DNA of 64,000 bases from Chondrus crispus (GCF_000350225.1 NW_005178710.1:135763-199762); one strand, 5' to 3'; counted from the stretch's first letter, positions 42,054 through 55,999 are shown. Numbers and translations: made by a program. Notes: a model not told the origin generated them from the letters alone.

Positions 42054-42240
42054 GTCTCACTGGACCGCCTTCTCTGGGGCGGAACCCCGCTCGGCACCGC
42101 GTCCATCTTCGAGCTCAGCGGCGTCGCCGGCGCGGGCACGACCCAGATTCACCTGCAGCTCTCGCTCATGGCGGCCGCCCCGGCCGAGCACGGCGGCGCT
42201 GCCACCGGCGCCATCGTTGCCGTCACGGAAGGGGCTCCCA
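42054..42240 (+). pseudogene. Captured fragment: XRCC3/RAD51-paralogue ATPase core start, Walker A Lys lost
   Basis: VSLDRLLWGGTPLG followed by IFELSGVAGAGTTQIHLQL and AIVAVTEG matches the start of the RecA fold of RAD51 paralogues, best XRCC3, which act in homologous recombination. The Walker A consensus GxxxxGKT is GVAGAGTT here: ACG (42138-42140) stands where AAG (Lys) is needed. The likeness ends near 42240. Only 62 residues are left. Confidence 0.6.
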
Positions 42241-42315
42241 CATTTTACCCGCCCGCCCCACTCGGATGACATTCGTCTTTCCCCCATCCGCGATCCACCA
42301 TCACACCTCTCCCGC

Positions 42316-43180
<865 letters not shown>

Positions 43181-44243
43181 AGCGAGGAAAGCAAGGTGAT
43201 GAGGGTTGTTTGTAATACTAGCGAAGGGCAGAAGAGATGAATGGATGTTGGTTCGATGTGCAACTTGGGGAGGTAGGCTTGACTATTTTCTCTATTGCGA
43301 ACATTGCGCAGTAGTTTTTGTATGGTTGCGAGCAGTAGCTAGATAGACGAATGCGTTGAATCTTGCGACTGGCATAGCCCTGAGTCTTCTCAGGCAAAAG
43401 ATGTACATATTAAAAACAAGATATGCCAGCTTCCGTCTTTCTAAATGTTTTGAATCAGGTTTGTCTTGTATGTCGTCGTGTATGTATCAGCCAGTGCCAA
43501 AACAGTCTCCGTCGTTTACCGATGTCCGTGCAAATTGTGCAGGGCATATTGATATGTGAGTTCGATATGCGGCGAAGGCGACAAAACCTTGTAACTGGTG
43601 CACCGGGGGCACTGAAAAAATATATATATATTCTATGTATGCGGCATAGAGATATTGTGAAAGATATCGACTAATCGCAAGCAAATGAAAAAGGGGCGAA
43701 CGCTACAAGGCATCGGCAAGGCGGCCCGTCCCAAAGCGAGCCTCTGCGGCAAGTGGAGCTAGGGATAGCAGTGGTAAGAGAAGAAGGGTTGTGGAATCTT
43801 ACACGGATGGAATCTCTCCGGTATCAATTGCGATGTACTGGTGTGGTGATGGCGGATAAGCACGGAAAGAGCTGGGCCGAAGAGGGTGCGGAAGAGGGTG
43901 CGGAAGAGGGTGAGGGTTGCGCGGAGGAGCTTGCGGATGAGGGGGGAGGGGGATGCGGGTACGGAGAGGGGGCATGTGTGTCGTTTTCGTCCATTCGTGA
44001 CCCTCGCCAGTGGTCCGGCCCATCACTTTCGAAATATTATAATGTCCATAATAGCATTGCAAAGACCTTTCACAAACATGAAGGACCCTGCTACTTTTTG
44101 TTTGTATGTTTAATAACTTATACGATTTTTTTCGGCAAACATGACTGGTTGCATTGCTGTTTTATATATAGTTATCAATTCGCAAAAATTGAATCTCTGG
44201 AAGACTGAATATTATTGTTCCAGCATTTAATGCCTTTGTAGTG
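43181..44243. other. Right part of the DNA transposon, no gene recognised
   Basis: This part is AT-rich with a GGTGCGGAAGAG-type 12-bp minisatellite at 43877-43912 and a TATATATATA run near 43620. A 151-codon frame (43753-44208) has no family likeness and includes the minisatellite. Confidence 0.5.
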
Positions 44244-47200
44244 ATGTGGAATGGGAGCCTGGGTGAGGTTCAAGCGACCGAACATCGCATCGAACTCACC
44301 CCCGGCGCAAAGCCGTTTCGGTGTCATCCCTATCGAGCGGGTCCTCGTGCCCGAGAGGCGGAACAAGCCTCGGTAGACGAGATGTTGGCAAGCGGGGTTA
44401 TCACCCGGTCGAAATCCGAGTGGGCCTCGCCGGTCGTCCTCATCCCCAAGTCGGATGGCAGTCTCCGTTTTTGCGTCGACTATCGTCGTTTAAACGCCCT
44501 AACCGTGCGTGACACGTACCCTATTCCTCGCATGGACGAGTGCCTAGATTCCAGAGGTGAAGCCAAGGTGTTTATCACACTTGACTGTAACTCCGGGTAC
44601 TGGCAAATTCCAGTTGCCAAGGAGGATAGGGCCAAAACCACGTTTACGTGTCATGCCGGGACGTACCAGTTCAACCGAATGCCCTTCGGGTTGATGAACG
44701 CCGCGGCTACATTTCAAAGAATGTTGGATATTCTCCTCTCCAGCTACAGCTGGAAGAGTTGCTTGATTTAATTGGATGATATTATAATTTTCTCCAAGGA
44801 CCACGACTCCCATCTCAAGGATGTGGAGGTTATACTCCAGGCTCTACAGCAGGAGGGATTGTCATTTAAGCTCAAAAAGTGTAAGTTTTTTCAGGACTCC
44901 GTGGAGTACCTGGGTCATATCATTCGCCCGGGTGAACTAAAAGTCCACCCGAAGAATGTCAAAGCGCTCTCCGAAGCGACGCCTCCACGGACCCAGACTG
45001 AGCTCCGCTCGTTCTTGGGGATGTGTAATGTCTACCGACGTTTTGTCGATCACTTCGCTAAAATAGCGGCGCCTCTTACGGCGATGCTCCGCAAGAAAGA
45101 ACCCGATCTACTTCCCGTCTTTGATGACGATCAAACCACGGCCTTCGATACGCTGAAGGCGTGTCTAATATCCCCCCTGGTGTTGAAGCTTCCCCGCCCC
45201 GGGTTACCTTACTCGCTCGATACCGATGCGTCTGAGGCTCAACTGGGCTGTACCTTGTTACAGACCCATGAGGACGGAACCTGATACCCTGTCGGGTATT
45301 GGTCCCGCACGCTAGCGTCAGCGGAACGGAATTACTCGACAACCGAGAAAGAATGCCTCGCCATCGTATGGGCGATCCAAACGCTGCGTCCATACTTGGA
45401 ACGCGAGCGGTTTACGGTTAACACCGATCACCATTCTCTCAGGTGGCTTATGAACCTCGTTGACGCGAGTGGTCGACTTGCCCGGTAGCGCTTGCGCCTT
45501 GCCGAATATGACTTCGACGTGACTTACGTGAAGGGTATCAAGAATTGTCTTGCCGACGCGTTAAGTCGTATGCACTCCACGGGGGGTACCACCGTCCCGA
45601 TTGACGAGGATATCCCATGTTACTCCATCATAGATTCGGAGGATGATACTCTGCCCACGGAGGATAAGTTCGACGACACAGATGTCGATACCTCGACCGG
45701 CTGTTACGCCCTGGAACCCCCGGCCTCACATGCCGCATTAACGCACGACGATTTCTCGCGTGAACAAGCTTCCGACCCCCTATGCAACGAGGTGGCTTCC
45801 CGTCTTGAGAAGGGGGAGGGGTCCGCCCAACTTCGGTCGTCACGGTTTTTCGTCAACTCAGAAGGTTTAATCTGTCGGAAAGCCTACCTTGACGGTGTTG
45901 AACAGATCGTCGTACCAACAACCCTCCGCGAGAAGGTGTTGTATTTGTCCCATTACCCCGCCACCTCAGGTCACCCTGGAGGTCGGCGTTTGTTCTACAC
46001 GCTCCGGCAGCGGTATTATTGGCCGAGCATGTCGGTCGATTCTTATTCCACAGTACGGATGTGTCCCGATTGTGCCAAGGCCCGCATTCAGTTGCGTAAA
46101 CACAACTCGGAGTTGAAGACCTTCCCTCCATCAGGGCCCTTGGAGTATATCGCAATTGATATCCTTGGAGAACTTCCCCGAACACCAAGAGGGAACCGCT
46201 ACCTCTTGGTGATGACGGATCGTTACTCCAAGTTAACCCGTACAGTACCTTTACGGAAGATCACCGCCGAAACCGTTGCACAGGCGTTCATATCACACTG
46301 GGTATTCGTTTACGGAGCCCCAGTGAAACTCCTCTCAGATAATGGGAGCCAGTTCACCTCAAGGTTCTTCCTTGCGGTGTGCAAAATCCTCTCGATCGAG
46401 AGTGTGTTCACGACAGCATATCACCCCCAGACAAATGGGCAGGTGGAGAGATTCAACAGAACGTTGGTCTCAACCCTCCTGCACTACCTCGCCGATAACC
46501 AACGTGACTGGGATCAGTACACGGACGCCCTCACCTACGGCTACAACTGCACGGTGAACAGGATGATTGGCATGAAGCCTTTTGACCTGGTGTTATCCCG
46601 GACCCCGAGTCCGTTGTCTCTACAACAAACCCCGTCGTTGGACCCTGCCGCCTCACGGGCGCAATTCAAGTTCCGCTTCCTAGCGTGGTTATGCGGCCTG
46701 ATGTCGACAGCCAGAAAAAATCTGCTGGCCGACCAGAGCCGATACAAACGCGATTTTGACAAGCGGATACGGACCCCCCCCGGAATATGAGGTGGGTGAC
46801 CAAGTCCTCGTTAATCGAGAAGCAGCTCTACGTTCAGAGGAGAAAACAGACAAGGATCGGGTCAACAACAAACTCGCACCACGCACTGAGGGTTCGTTCC
46901 CGGTAGTGGAGGTGGACGACCACACAGTCCCAGTCCTTCGAGGGACAGGACTGAAAGACAGGATCTCTCGTGACAGAGTAGTCAAATCTCCACCATTGCA
47001 GAGCAATGTGGAGGATACCACGCCCGTGTCGGCGGACTCTCGCAACGATGGTCCCACGTCATCGGCTGGGGAAACACCGACATTAGGTGACGATGCCGCG
47101 GGACAAGGCGTTGGCCTACCGCGCGACGACGTAGAACAGGAAGGTACAACGGCCGCCCCAGCGCTCGCGACCCCGCGCGCCCCGGGTCTACTGGATGCTA

Positions 47201-47989
47201 TGGGGAATGGCGCTTCGGAGCTGGTCATATCGCGTCTCGCGTACGACCCCTCTCAGGCGGGGGAACCACACGACTCGTCAAGGAGGAGAGTTACGACTAC
47301 ACCTCAGGGGGAAGAATCGCGGCATGCGGAAAGTACTCCCGTGGCCTCCCAAGCCAGCGGCCCCCCGAAGAATATCCAGGAAAATCTCAGCCCCCTGATG
47401 GCGAATTCCCCCTCGCGGGAGACTCCTGACACGCGAGAACCGGCGAGATCTACAGTACAACAAGCACTCGCCGACGCCGTGCCTTCATTCGCTGCCAAGT
47501 GTACGTTCCAACTGGACGCCTTCGGTCCGCCGCCCGTTGGCGCGGAACCGCCGCCCTCGGTAACGCCGCCATCACCTCTGCCAACCCCTCCCGGAGTCCT
47601 GCCCACCGAGTACGTCGTGGAATCGCTCGCCGGCTACTCCCCGGGCACGGACGGTATTCCCCTAGTTCGCGTCCATTGGTACGGGTATTCTACGGACGAC
47701 GACACCTGGGAGCCGGTCCACCACGTGGACTATAACAGGGTCGTCCGCTACTGTCGCCGAAAACGCGTGCGCATACCCGCCCGTTCTCTGTGGGACCGGT
47801 CCGACAGCGTTGGCATACGACACTGACCACCGTAACCCGGGGCCCCGTCAGCAACCGCAACCCCTACGTTCGAGGATCTACCGCCCCTTCCCCCCCCCTT
47901 TTGCCCCCCCTCCCCGGCACGCTCACCACCAAGCGGAGGCTTGCCGACTACTTCACGACATGAGGAGCACTAACTCGCCGGTCCGAGTT

Positions 47990-48900
47990 GGGGTAAATCA
48001 CGAACTCGGTAATCGGGGTTCCACTCGCATGTCGAGGAGTTCCAAGTAATTACCTCGACAACGCGAGAACTTACAGCTCGCATGTCCGAGGACGGCTAAT
48101 TAATTACCTCGACAACACGAGAACGTACAACTCGAAATTCCGAGGATGACCAACTAGCGAACTCGACAATCGAGGATCTCTCCCTCTCATTTCCGAGGAA
48201 GGTCAGTCAGCTCGCATGTCGAGGAGTTCCAAATAATTACCTCGACAACGCGAGAACGTACAGCTCGCATGTCCGAGGACGGCTAATTAATTACCTCGAC
48301 AACACGAGAACGTACAACTCGAAATTCCGAGGTTGACCAACTAACGAACTCGTCAATCGAGGATCTCTTCCTCACAATTCCGAGGAAGGTCAGTCAGCTC
48401 GCATGTCGAGGAGTTCCAAGTAATTACCTCGACAACGCGAGAACGTACAGCTCGCATGTCCGAGGACGGCAAATTAATTACCTCGACAACACGAGAACGT
48501 ACAACTCGAAATTCCGAGGTTGACCAACTAACGAACTCGTCATTCGAGGATCTCTTCCTCACAGTTCCGAGGAAGGTCAGTCAGCTCGCATGTCCGAGGA
48601 TGTCAATTGAGTACCTCGACAACGCGAGGACGTACAACTCGAAATTCCGAGGATGACCATCTAGCGAACTCGTCAACCGAGGATCTCTTCCTCACAGTCC
48701 CGAGGAAGGTCAGTCAGATCGCATGTCCGAGGATGTCAATTGAAGTACCTCGACAGGACGTACAGCTCGCATGTCCGAGGAGGTTAATTTAATGACCTCG
48801 ACAACACGAGAGCGTACAACTTGCATGTCCAAGGATTGTCGAATTATTACCCCGACAACGCGACAGCGTACAGCTCGCATCGCCGAGGATATGTCCCGCG
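47990..48900. repeat. 187-bp higher-order tandem repeat with CTCG...CGAG mini-hairpins (element B)
   Basis: Units starting GTCGAGGAGTTCCAA lie at 48031, 48218 and 48405, 187 bp apart; more diverged units continue to about 48900. Each unit is built of four or five sub-blocks in which an ACTCG-type half faces a CGAGG half across 3-8 bases (for example CCTCGACAACGCGAG). The array lies between the convergent ends of pol and the aORF. Confidence 0.9.
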
Positions 48901-49531
48901 CCAGTCCGCAGTGGGGACTCTCTACACAAAGAGCTACTGTACCCCGCTCGCCCGAAGGCCGCTAATTAACCAACCCGACGATCAGGGATGAAATTCTCGT
49001 AAGGCCGAGGCGGTACCTCGCTATGCGAGATGTACAGCCCAGCGCCTGCTCGAAGCTGGCCAGATTAAGTGACTCGCTGACCAAAGAGGAATTCCGCGCA
49101 TGTTCGCGTTGAGACAGCCCACGACTTCGCTGCACGAGACGACCGTCCCTCAACCGCGAAAGGGGGGGTCACCAAGTTACCTTCCCCACCAAGGCGGTTG
49201 CTCACTCGCCACGGGGACACGTGTCCACGCACGTTGATGGTTGGACACCGTATTTCCTCGCTGGACGCAAAGGACTCACGTGCCCGTCCGCAAGACGGAC
49301 CCTGGTGACACTCCCTACTGTCGAGATTCATGACGGCTCTCCGCCCCCCCATGGTCGCGGAACGAAAGGGAATATCTAGCAGGTCTCAGATTTATCGACG
49401 TTCTGGGTCACCAACTCTCGCCGGGCGAGGAATGACAACGCGCATGCTCGCGACAGGGATTACTAATTAACTCTATAACAGAGGGACTACCCCTCGCACA
49501 ATCGAGGTGGCGACTCGCTTACCGTGGACCC
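48901..49531. other. Element B spacer before the solo LTR
   Basis: 630 bp with degenerate CTCG/CGAG remnants of the upstream array and no gene seen. Confidence 0.5.
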
Positions 49532-50175
49532 TGTAGCATCAGCGCGGATCAGAATTAGATTTAGAATTAGATCGCGCGCGCGCACACACGTGTACTGTCA
49601 GGACTGTCAGGACGCCCGCACACACGTGTATCATCGGCGCGCGCGCACACGTGTATGGACAGCGCTACAGTAGCTGAGTACGGTAGCTCAGCACTGTAAC
49701 GCGCTACGGTGCAGTACGGACTGTACTGTAGCCCTGTATGATAGACACGACAGACGCGTAATTGTATATTAAACCACGGGAACCGACGGCGGCGGAGGGA
49801 AAGCAAGCATCGGCTTGGCCAGAACCTCACCGTCGGCTAACCCGGAACGCTGACTCTAACTCGCGCACGCTCTCTCTGTTCGCGTTTTAGAGTAGAAGGA
49901 CACGGGTAGCGGACGCGTACGTGTGCGTGTGAGCTAGGATCCGCCTCCGCCCGTCGGCACTGGAGCGTCACCCAGTGTCGCGCCGGGGCGTCGAGGCGTC
50001 GATCCGCTCTACCGCGTACACTAACGTGTTCGCGACCCGACTCGCTCTACCACCGCTACCGGCCCGTGTCCTTCCTCACGCGTTGCTTACTGGTCCTTTC
50101 TGTTCTTCTCGCGTTCTACAGGACCTCTTACGCGGACTGAGCATACACCCCTGTCGTTGGGGTGTTTATGCTATA
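49532..50175 (+). mobile_element. Solo LTR of the A family, inserted in element B
   Basis: The sequence starts TGTAGCATCAG...CAGAATTAGATTTAG, matching the start of the A LTR on its coding strand, and ends GTTGGGGTGTTTATGCTATA, matching GTTGGGGGTGATTATACTACA. The final CA has become TA. GACCC flanks both sides (49527-49531 and 50176-50180), which proves a separate insertion and later LTR-LTR recombination. It is clearly diverged from both A LTRs. Confidence 0.85.
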
Positions 50176-50190
50176 GACCCAACGCGCGAG

Positions 50191-51852
50191 CTATTTCTCT
50201 TCCTCGTAATCTCCGACTTCCTCCTCCGACACCACTTCGTGTAGCTCGTCCGGAGCCTCCCCTACCTCCCCCATCCGCCCCCAGGGAGTAGAGTCCCTTT
50301 CGACAACGACTCCATCGGACCGATCCCGCGCCTCCGCGCCGGGAAGCGGCCCCGTTGCCATAGCGGTGACCCCCGGAGCGTTCGAACTCCCCGCCACCTC
50401 GGCCCGCTCTCCGGCGCCGGTCTCAGCCACGAGGCGTCGTAACTCGGAAGCCATCCGAGGGTTTCGAAGTAACGCTCGTAATTCCGCCTCCGACAGCTCA
50501 GCCGGAGGGCGTACCTCCACCTCCGCGGACGCGCCCGGCGTCCCGGTCACCTCTCCTTCAGCCATCACGACATCGCCCGGTGTCCCACGCTCGCCGTGTT
50601 TTGCCTTCACCCGCACGGGCTCCCGCGCTACACGTTCGGGATCGCCGTCGGGTACCTCCTCGCGACGCCGCACACGCGCATTCCCACCACCACCCCCGGT
50701 GTTCGCTTCCGGCCGCTCCCGCAGCAACTCGGACTGGGTGATGTTCAAGGTCCCGGCCTCGATACGCATTCAGTTCCCCGTCAGCGGAGTACCGGCATCA
50801 TACCTCCGACCAGGGGAGTGATTCTTCACGCGGTGGTTATCATAGTGATGTCCTTGGCTGTATGGAACTCGAAGCCAATCGACACTGTCGTGGACATCCA
50901 ACAGGGCCTGCAGACGCGCCTGCAACGCCGTTGAACCCAAAACCCTCTCCAGATCGAATATCCGCAACCACTCCACCACGGCCGTAGGGAGGACATACAA
51001 GCGCCCATTGTACGTTGACAGGATGAAGCGCTTGGCGATAATGGCAATCCACTCACTCAGGAACACCATCCATTTTGGTGACTGAGGATCTTCCATCATG
51101 CCAAGGCCATAGTAGACCAGGCATGGTGGAAGCTCAGCTATGAAGTCCGCCGGGACTTCATACTGGTCGAAACACGTCGGTAAATCGGGATACCGCGTGT
51201 GCAACGTCTCTCGCTCGAACGAGGTCACCTCCACCCACTCATAGGCGATAAAAACCCCCATACGGTTCCGCATGCGTCGCTCAAACTTGAGCTTCCCATG
51301 CATCACGGGGTCCGTCCGCCTCTCCAACTCGACGTCGTACCCCGGCGGCACGAGTGGCGTATCCCACGCCATCATCGACACCGACGGTTTCTCCTCCCTC
51401 TCGCGGAGCCCTCCCATCACCCGCCGTAAATTGGCGACATACCCCCGGCCCGCCTCCTCCCGGTAAGCCCACGTGTCTAAGTCCCACGCACGCGGGACTA
51501 GCCGGTTACACGGCGTGCGACGGATGTGCTGCCGGAGAAAACTCACGAACGCCTCGCGCGATCCGGCGTCGGTCCGCCGGTACTCAGGGCGTAACAATTC
51601 ATTCTCCACGACCAGCCGATGGCTGAAATCGTGAGAGAATACAGCTTGCATGCTGAGCCCACCCGGGAGCTCGCCCGATGCCGTGGCATAAGTACGGATT
51701 AACTCCGGGTCTCGCAAACCTTCCGGGGAAAGGAACGGCGCCCTCTCAAACAACAATGGGGCGTCGTTCATATTGCGTCCCCACAACTCACTCGGGTGAG
51801 GCCAACCTCCGCCGTCAGGGGCCTATCTTCCAGCGTACATGGCGCCCTGCAT
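50191..51852 (-). pseudogene. aORF of element B: antisense ORF, two nonsense codons
   Basis: Comparison with element E places the start at ATG 51852. A TAG follows ten codons in (TAC in E) and a TGA lies just upstream of 50769 (TGG in E); otherwise the frame is open to TAG 50191-50193, about 550 residues. The core (residues 25-365) is strongly alike in E: FERAPFLSPEGLRDPEL, RRTPCNRLVPRAW, LKFERRMRNRMGVFIAYEWV, VFLSEWIAIIAKRF, HDSVDW. The C-terminal 190 residues are charged and likely disordered or helical. It is transcribed against gag-pol and ends 2.4 kb from the pol stop. Function unknown; no membrane helix, so it is not an envelope-like protein. Confidence 0.7.
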
Positions 51853-52244
51853 CGGCTCACAATCAACGAGCGGGGACGCCACGCAATCGCGTCGGCTCGT
51901 GATGGACACGGTTTCTTTCACCCGGTTCGGCGTGCTCCGCCACCCGTGCGGTGCGATGGTGGCTACTCGATACCGCCCTCTTCGGGGAAACAAAACTCTG
52001 GCGCCGCAGGAGGGGTTCCAGACGAACCAACAGCTCACAACCAAAGGTGAGGGACTTTCTACGTGACTCACCGGTTGCACTCGCGACCTATACGGACACG
52101 ATCACACCTCGTAAATACGAGCTACTTCCGTCCGATGGGACGCCTAAGCCGGGCAACGACCACCGGATACTGTACGCGCATTTGGCCGAAATAATTTCGC
52201 CGGATTTACTGCTCGCGGGACGCTCGACTTTACGAGAGGGGCTA

Positions 52245-52945
52245 TGTAGTGCACTGACATGCCTCCCTCAGTCGCGAGGCACATACCAGCACCCCACGTG
52301 TATACGTGTATTTCTCCCTTAGGCACGGCCTAGTGTAAGCTCTGTCGAAGTACTGACAGGTTCATCTCCCACGTGTAATCGTGTATCATCTCCCACGTGT
52401 AAACGTGTATCGTCACCACGTGTACTCGTGTATTAGCACCACGTGTACTCGTGTATCATAACCCAGTACAGGGTATTGCGTACAGTACAGCGTATAAGCT
52501 GGTACGCCGGTATTATTACCGTATTTTAGCTATTATTATTACGGCGTCGACGGCTATATAGTCGATGTCCCACCGTAAGTAAAACAGGCACGAAGCCTTG
52601 TGGTTCTTTCCAATGTTTCTGGATTCTCGGTAGCCTCGCGCCGGTACTCGCCCACTCTGTGCGACACCACGCGAGCCCATCCACTTCCCCGAATCGCCTC
52701 TTTCCTACCGCGCGCTGCTACCGAGGTCCTCTACCGCTCCCTACGCGCGTTCGCTGTCGCTTCGCCCCGCTTACTGCTTGCTACGCCCCGTGTCTTGTCT
52801 CTTTCCTACCACTCTACCTACCGCGCACGCGCGCCCGGACCCCGTTGCCGGTTATCACCGGGTGGTCTCCCGTATCCCACTCATCCCGCGTTCCGAACAC
52901 GCGTGCTCTGCCTGAGGCTAACACACGTGGCCTCAGTGCACGACA
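52245..52945 (+). repeat. 3' LTR of element B
   Basis: It is 701 bp against 678 bp for the 5' copy; the difference is one extra CACCACGTGTACTCGTGTAT minirepeat near 52440. A polypurine tract (GAGAGGGGCTA) directly precedes it at 52234-52244. CAGAG follows at 52946. Confidence 0.95.
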
Positions 52946-52950
52946 CAGAG

Positions 52951-53087
52951 GCGCTCCCGGTCCGCGGGTCGCTATGCCCACTCTTGAGGAACTCGTGGGG
53001 GATCCGCCGCGGAACCCCGAGGTTCCGTGTTATCCCGGGTACTGCTCGCCGAGGCCTTCCGACCGGGGTCCCGATGGGACTCGTTGA
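52951..53087 (+). pseudogene. aORF of element D, C-terminal end
   Basis: The frame continues from 33062 across the B insertion and ends at TGA 53085-53087. RVAMPTLEEL followed by CYPGYCSP matches the RVTMPSLADM ... HPGYCPP end of the aORF of element A. This shows that B inserted inside the D gene. Confidence 0.8.
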
Positions 53088-54944
53088 GGGGGTACAGTTC
53101 CCCGTCCCGAGACGACTCGTCTTGTGCTTTCCGTAAAGACTCTTCGCATCTTCTGTTCTTGTCCCTCACCCGCGTCGCGCGGTTCCGGTGATGGGCCTCC
53201 CCCTTGCGTGGCTCGCCCGAGCCCTGGTGTTTCCCGCTAGCGGCTGCGCCGAGCGCGGCACGCTGGCGGCGGTGGGCGGGTGCAAGGAGACCCGGACGGT
53301 CCGGGTCTAGGACAAAGCCAAGCGGCCCTTGCTCTCGAACCGGTCGAGGGCAAAGCGCGAGATATTCTTCTTGTTATCGCGCCCCTCGCCATCGGCGGCG
53401 ACGGTGCGATAGCGAGGCAGCCCTGGGACCGTGCGGTCCCCGAGAGCTGCCTGGCTGTGCCATATTAGCGCCGTTCGTGGGGCATTACGCCTCCCAGGTC
53501 AAAGCGTGCGTGGAGCCCAACCGCTCCCGTTCGAGTACGGCGCCACGGATCGGTACGGTCCTAGCGTGTGCGTAGTCACGCGCCCGGGGCGGTGGCGGTC
53601 GATACCGCCTTCGCCGTACTGTAGACGTGTCGTCCCTCGCCATCGATGGCGAGGGCGCGTCCCACGACGAATGCACGGCGCGGTCCTTATCCTTCGCGAC
53701 CCTCGCCACTGATGGCGAGGGCGCGGCGCGCGACGAATGCAATTCTCTTTGGCCCCCTCGCCGTCGGCGGCGAGGGCTCCTAGGGCAGCACGGTGTCAGC
53801 GCACGCGGCGCAGCAGCATCGCGCGGGCGGAAGGAGGGAGCGGAGACGCGGGGCCGGTAGTGAAGGCAGGTGCCGCGAGCGCGTGCGCGTTTCTGTCCGG
53901 CAACTGCTGCAGAGCGCATTCTCTACAGTGCGACACGCACGCGCGCTGTCCAGCCCTGCACGTGCGCAGAAGCGCATTGACCTTGATTAAATCCCCCAAA
54001 AAAAATAATTCCAAAAAATAATTTTCCCGCGAAAATGTATTTTTGCCAAAAAATGAGTCCCGGCCCGTGGGGTGGTTATTGCCAAGTGTCGGGCGCGACG
54101 CACGTATCGCTGCCCTGTCATCGATTACATGTGGCTCGGTGGCGCTTCCCGCACGTACCACCCCCGCGTGGCTGTAGAAATTCCCATTCATCCTTAATTT
54201 CTTCTATTTTTTTAACCCGCCGCCGTCGGCGGTGGCGGTTTGTTAAAAAGGCCTGTACTCGGTGTACAGTGTAAGCGTATCGCTCTCTGACAGTGCGGAG
54301 GGGGCTGCGGTCGTCACCGGACGTTCGTATCGGCATATATTACCTGCGCCTCCGGTTCCCTGTCTTCGCTGGGTCCGTATATTGAGCGTGGGTCCGGTGT
54401 CCCTTGCCTCTCGTGCTTACGTTGCGCGATCTTTTCGTTCGTGCCCCCGAAGAAATAGCAGGGCATGATCATGGTGCTACGCCCTCGAGGCTGATACCCA
54501 GGGAGCGTCCTTGTCCCCTAAGGCGCACGAAATCTAGCGCCCTACTCGGTGTAGGCGTTGTCAATCAGCGACTCGAACGCTCGTGCAGATCGCTGCAGCT
54601 CTCTAGTGGCTGCGAGGGGATTCAAGACCCCCTGACTCATGCTGTCGTGTGAATACCCCTGTGGGCTACCGCAGTGCTGGTCCGTATTGTCGGCTGGGAG
54701 GGTCCGTTGTTCTTCTCTGTTTGTTGTCGCTTTCGCTGGGATTGTCATAGGGCAGCCCGTACTGCTTGCTGTCACGCGACTTCTTCGCGTTTGTGTGCTC
54801 TTTTCCAGGATCTTCATCCGGTGTTGCTCCTGGAGTCGTGTGACTCCCTCCGCGTCGGGGGAGGTTGGAGGACCGGTGCCCTTGCCCCTTTATCGGAATT
54901 TTGCCTAACCGCGCTCGGTTACCTTTATCCCAAAAGGAGCGGTT
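53088..54944. other. Element D spacer with CCCTCGCC/GGCGAGGG hairpin units
   Basis: It corresponds to the region of A between aORF and pol. Hairpin units CCCTCGCC-AT-GGCGAGGGCGCG-type occur near 53383, 53636, 53701 and 53756. An AT-rich part follows at 53985-54050. No gene is supported. Confidence 0.55.
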
Positions 54945-55671
54945 TGTCGTGCCCTGAGGGGGAAGGGGTGGGATCCCCCTCTGGCAGAGCGCGCGCGTTC
55001 GGGGGGCGCGTGTAGGGGGTTATCGGGAGACCATCCGTAAGGGACCGGTACGGGGCCGGGCGCGAAGCGCAGTAGGGAAAGTAAGGGAAAAAGTGGGGAA
55101 ACAGAGCCCAGGAGGGGAGGAGCGGTAGGGACAGCTGTCGCGCGGAGAGCCAGGCGTGGCGGGACGACGCGCGCGGTAGAGACAGGAGGGAATCGGGACG
55201 TAGATGGCTCGCAGGGTACCGTCGTGGGACGGGGACCGACACGAGGCTACGACTCCGTTCCAGAAACCCGAGTTGTAGACCCAAAGCTTCGTGTCTTGTT
55301 TACTTAGGGTCGAGCGTCGACTATATACTAGTCGACGTCGTAATAATAATAATTATTATTATTATTAATTAATTAATTAGAACACGGCAATAATTACCGG
55401 CGTACCAGCCTCAGCGCTGTACAGTACGCAATTCCCCCTGTATAGAGTTATGATACCCGCCTAGACGTGGGAATCGACACGCCTAGACGTGGAGTGACAG
55501 ACTGTCCGTACTTCGACAGGGCTTACATCCGGCCATGCCTGGGTGGGTAGTTACACGATTACACGTGGTACATGTACACGATCATACGTGGGTAACACGT
55601 GGGATGCGCACCCGGGAGGGTGGCATCCCGCGTATGCCTCGCGAGTGAGGGAGGCGTAACAGTGCACTACA
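54945..55671 (-). repeat. 3' LTR of element E
   Basis: On the minus strand it reads TGTAGTGCACTG at 55671 to GGGCACGACA at 54945, the same ends as the B LTR, with clear divergence inside and an AAT/ATT microsatellite (about 55341-55380) where B has a short AT-rich core. Confidence 0.85.
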
Positions 55672-55733
55672 TAGCCCCCCTCTCAGAGTAGAGCGTCCCT
55701 GCGAACTGTATTTCCGGCGATTTCGCTAAGTAT

Positions 55734-55905
55734 GCGTACAGTATCCCGGTCGATGACCGCCCTGATTTCCGCCTAGTGGCGTACAGTATCTCGGGTGGAT
55801 GCCCGAATTGATTTCCGCCAAGTGGCGTACAGCACCCCGGGCAGATGACCGAATCGATTTCCGCCAAGTGGCGTAAGTGTCCCGGGTCTAAGCCCGATAT
55901 GACCC
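55734..55905. repeat. 46-bp tandem repeat, 3.7 copies (element E)
   Basis: Copies begin GCGTACAGTATCCCGG at 55734, 55779, 55825 and 55871 and contain GATTTCCGCCAAGTGG. Element B has a single diverged copy at the matching place (about 52150-52190). It lies in the presumed 5' leader or promoter of the aORF. Confidence 0.85.
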
Positions 55906-55999
55906 GTCGGCGGAGCGGAAGGTGTTCCGACTACGGGGTGGTCGAGTGTGTTCGTACGCCTCGCGAGTGTAGCCGGCGAGTATAGTCAGCTGGTGTCCG

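Noticed and set aside
50191..51852. aORF as an envelope-like gene
   Set aside because: It has no signal peptide, no membrane helix and the wrong strand for a spliced env.
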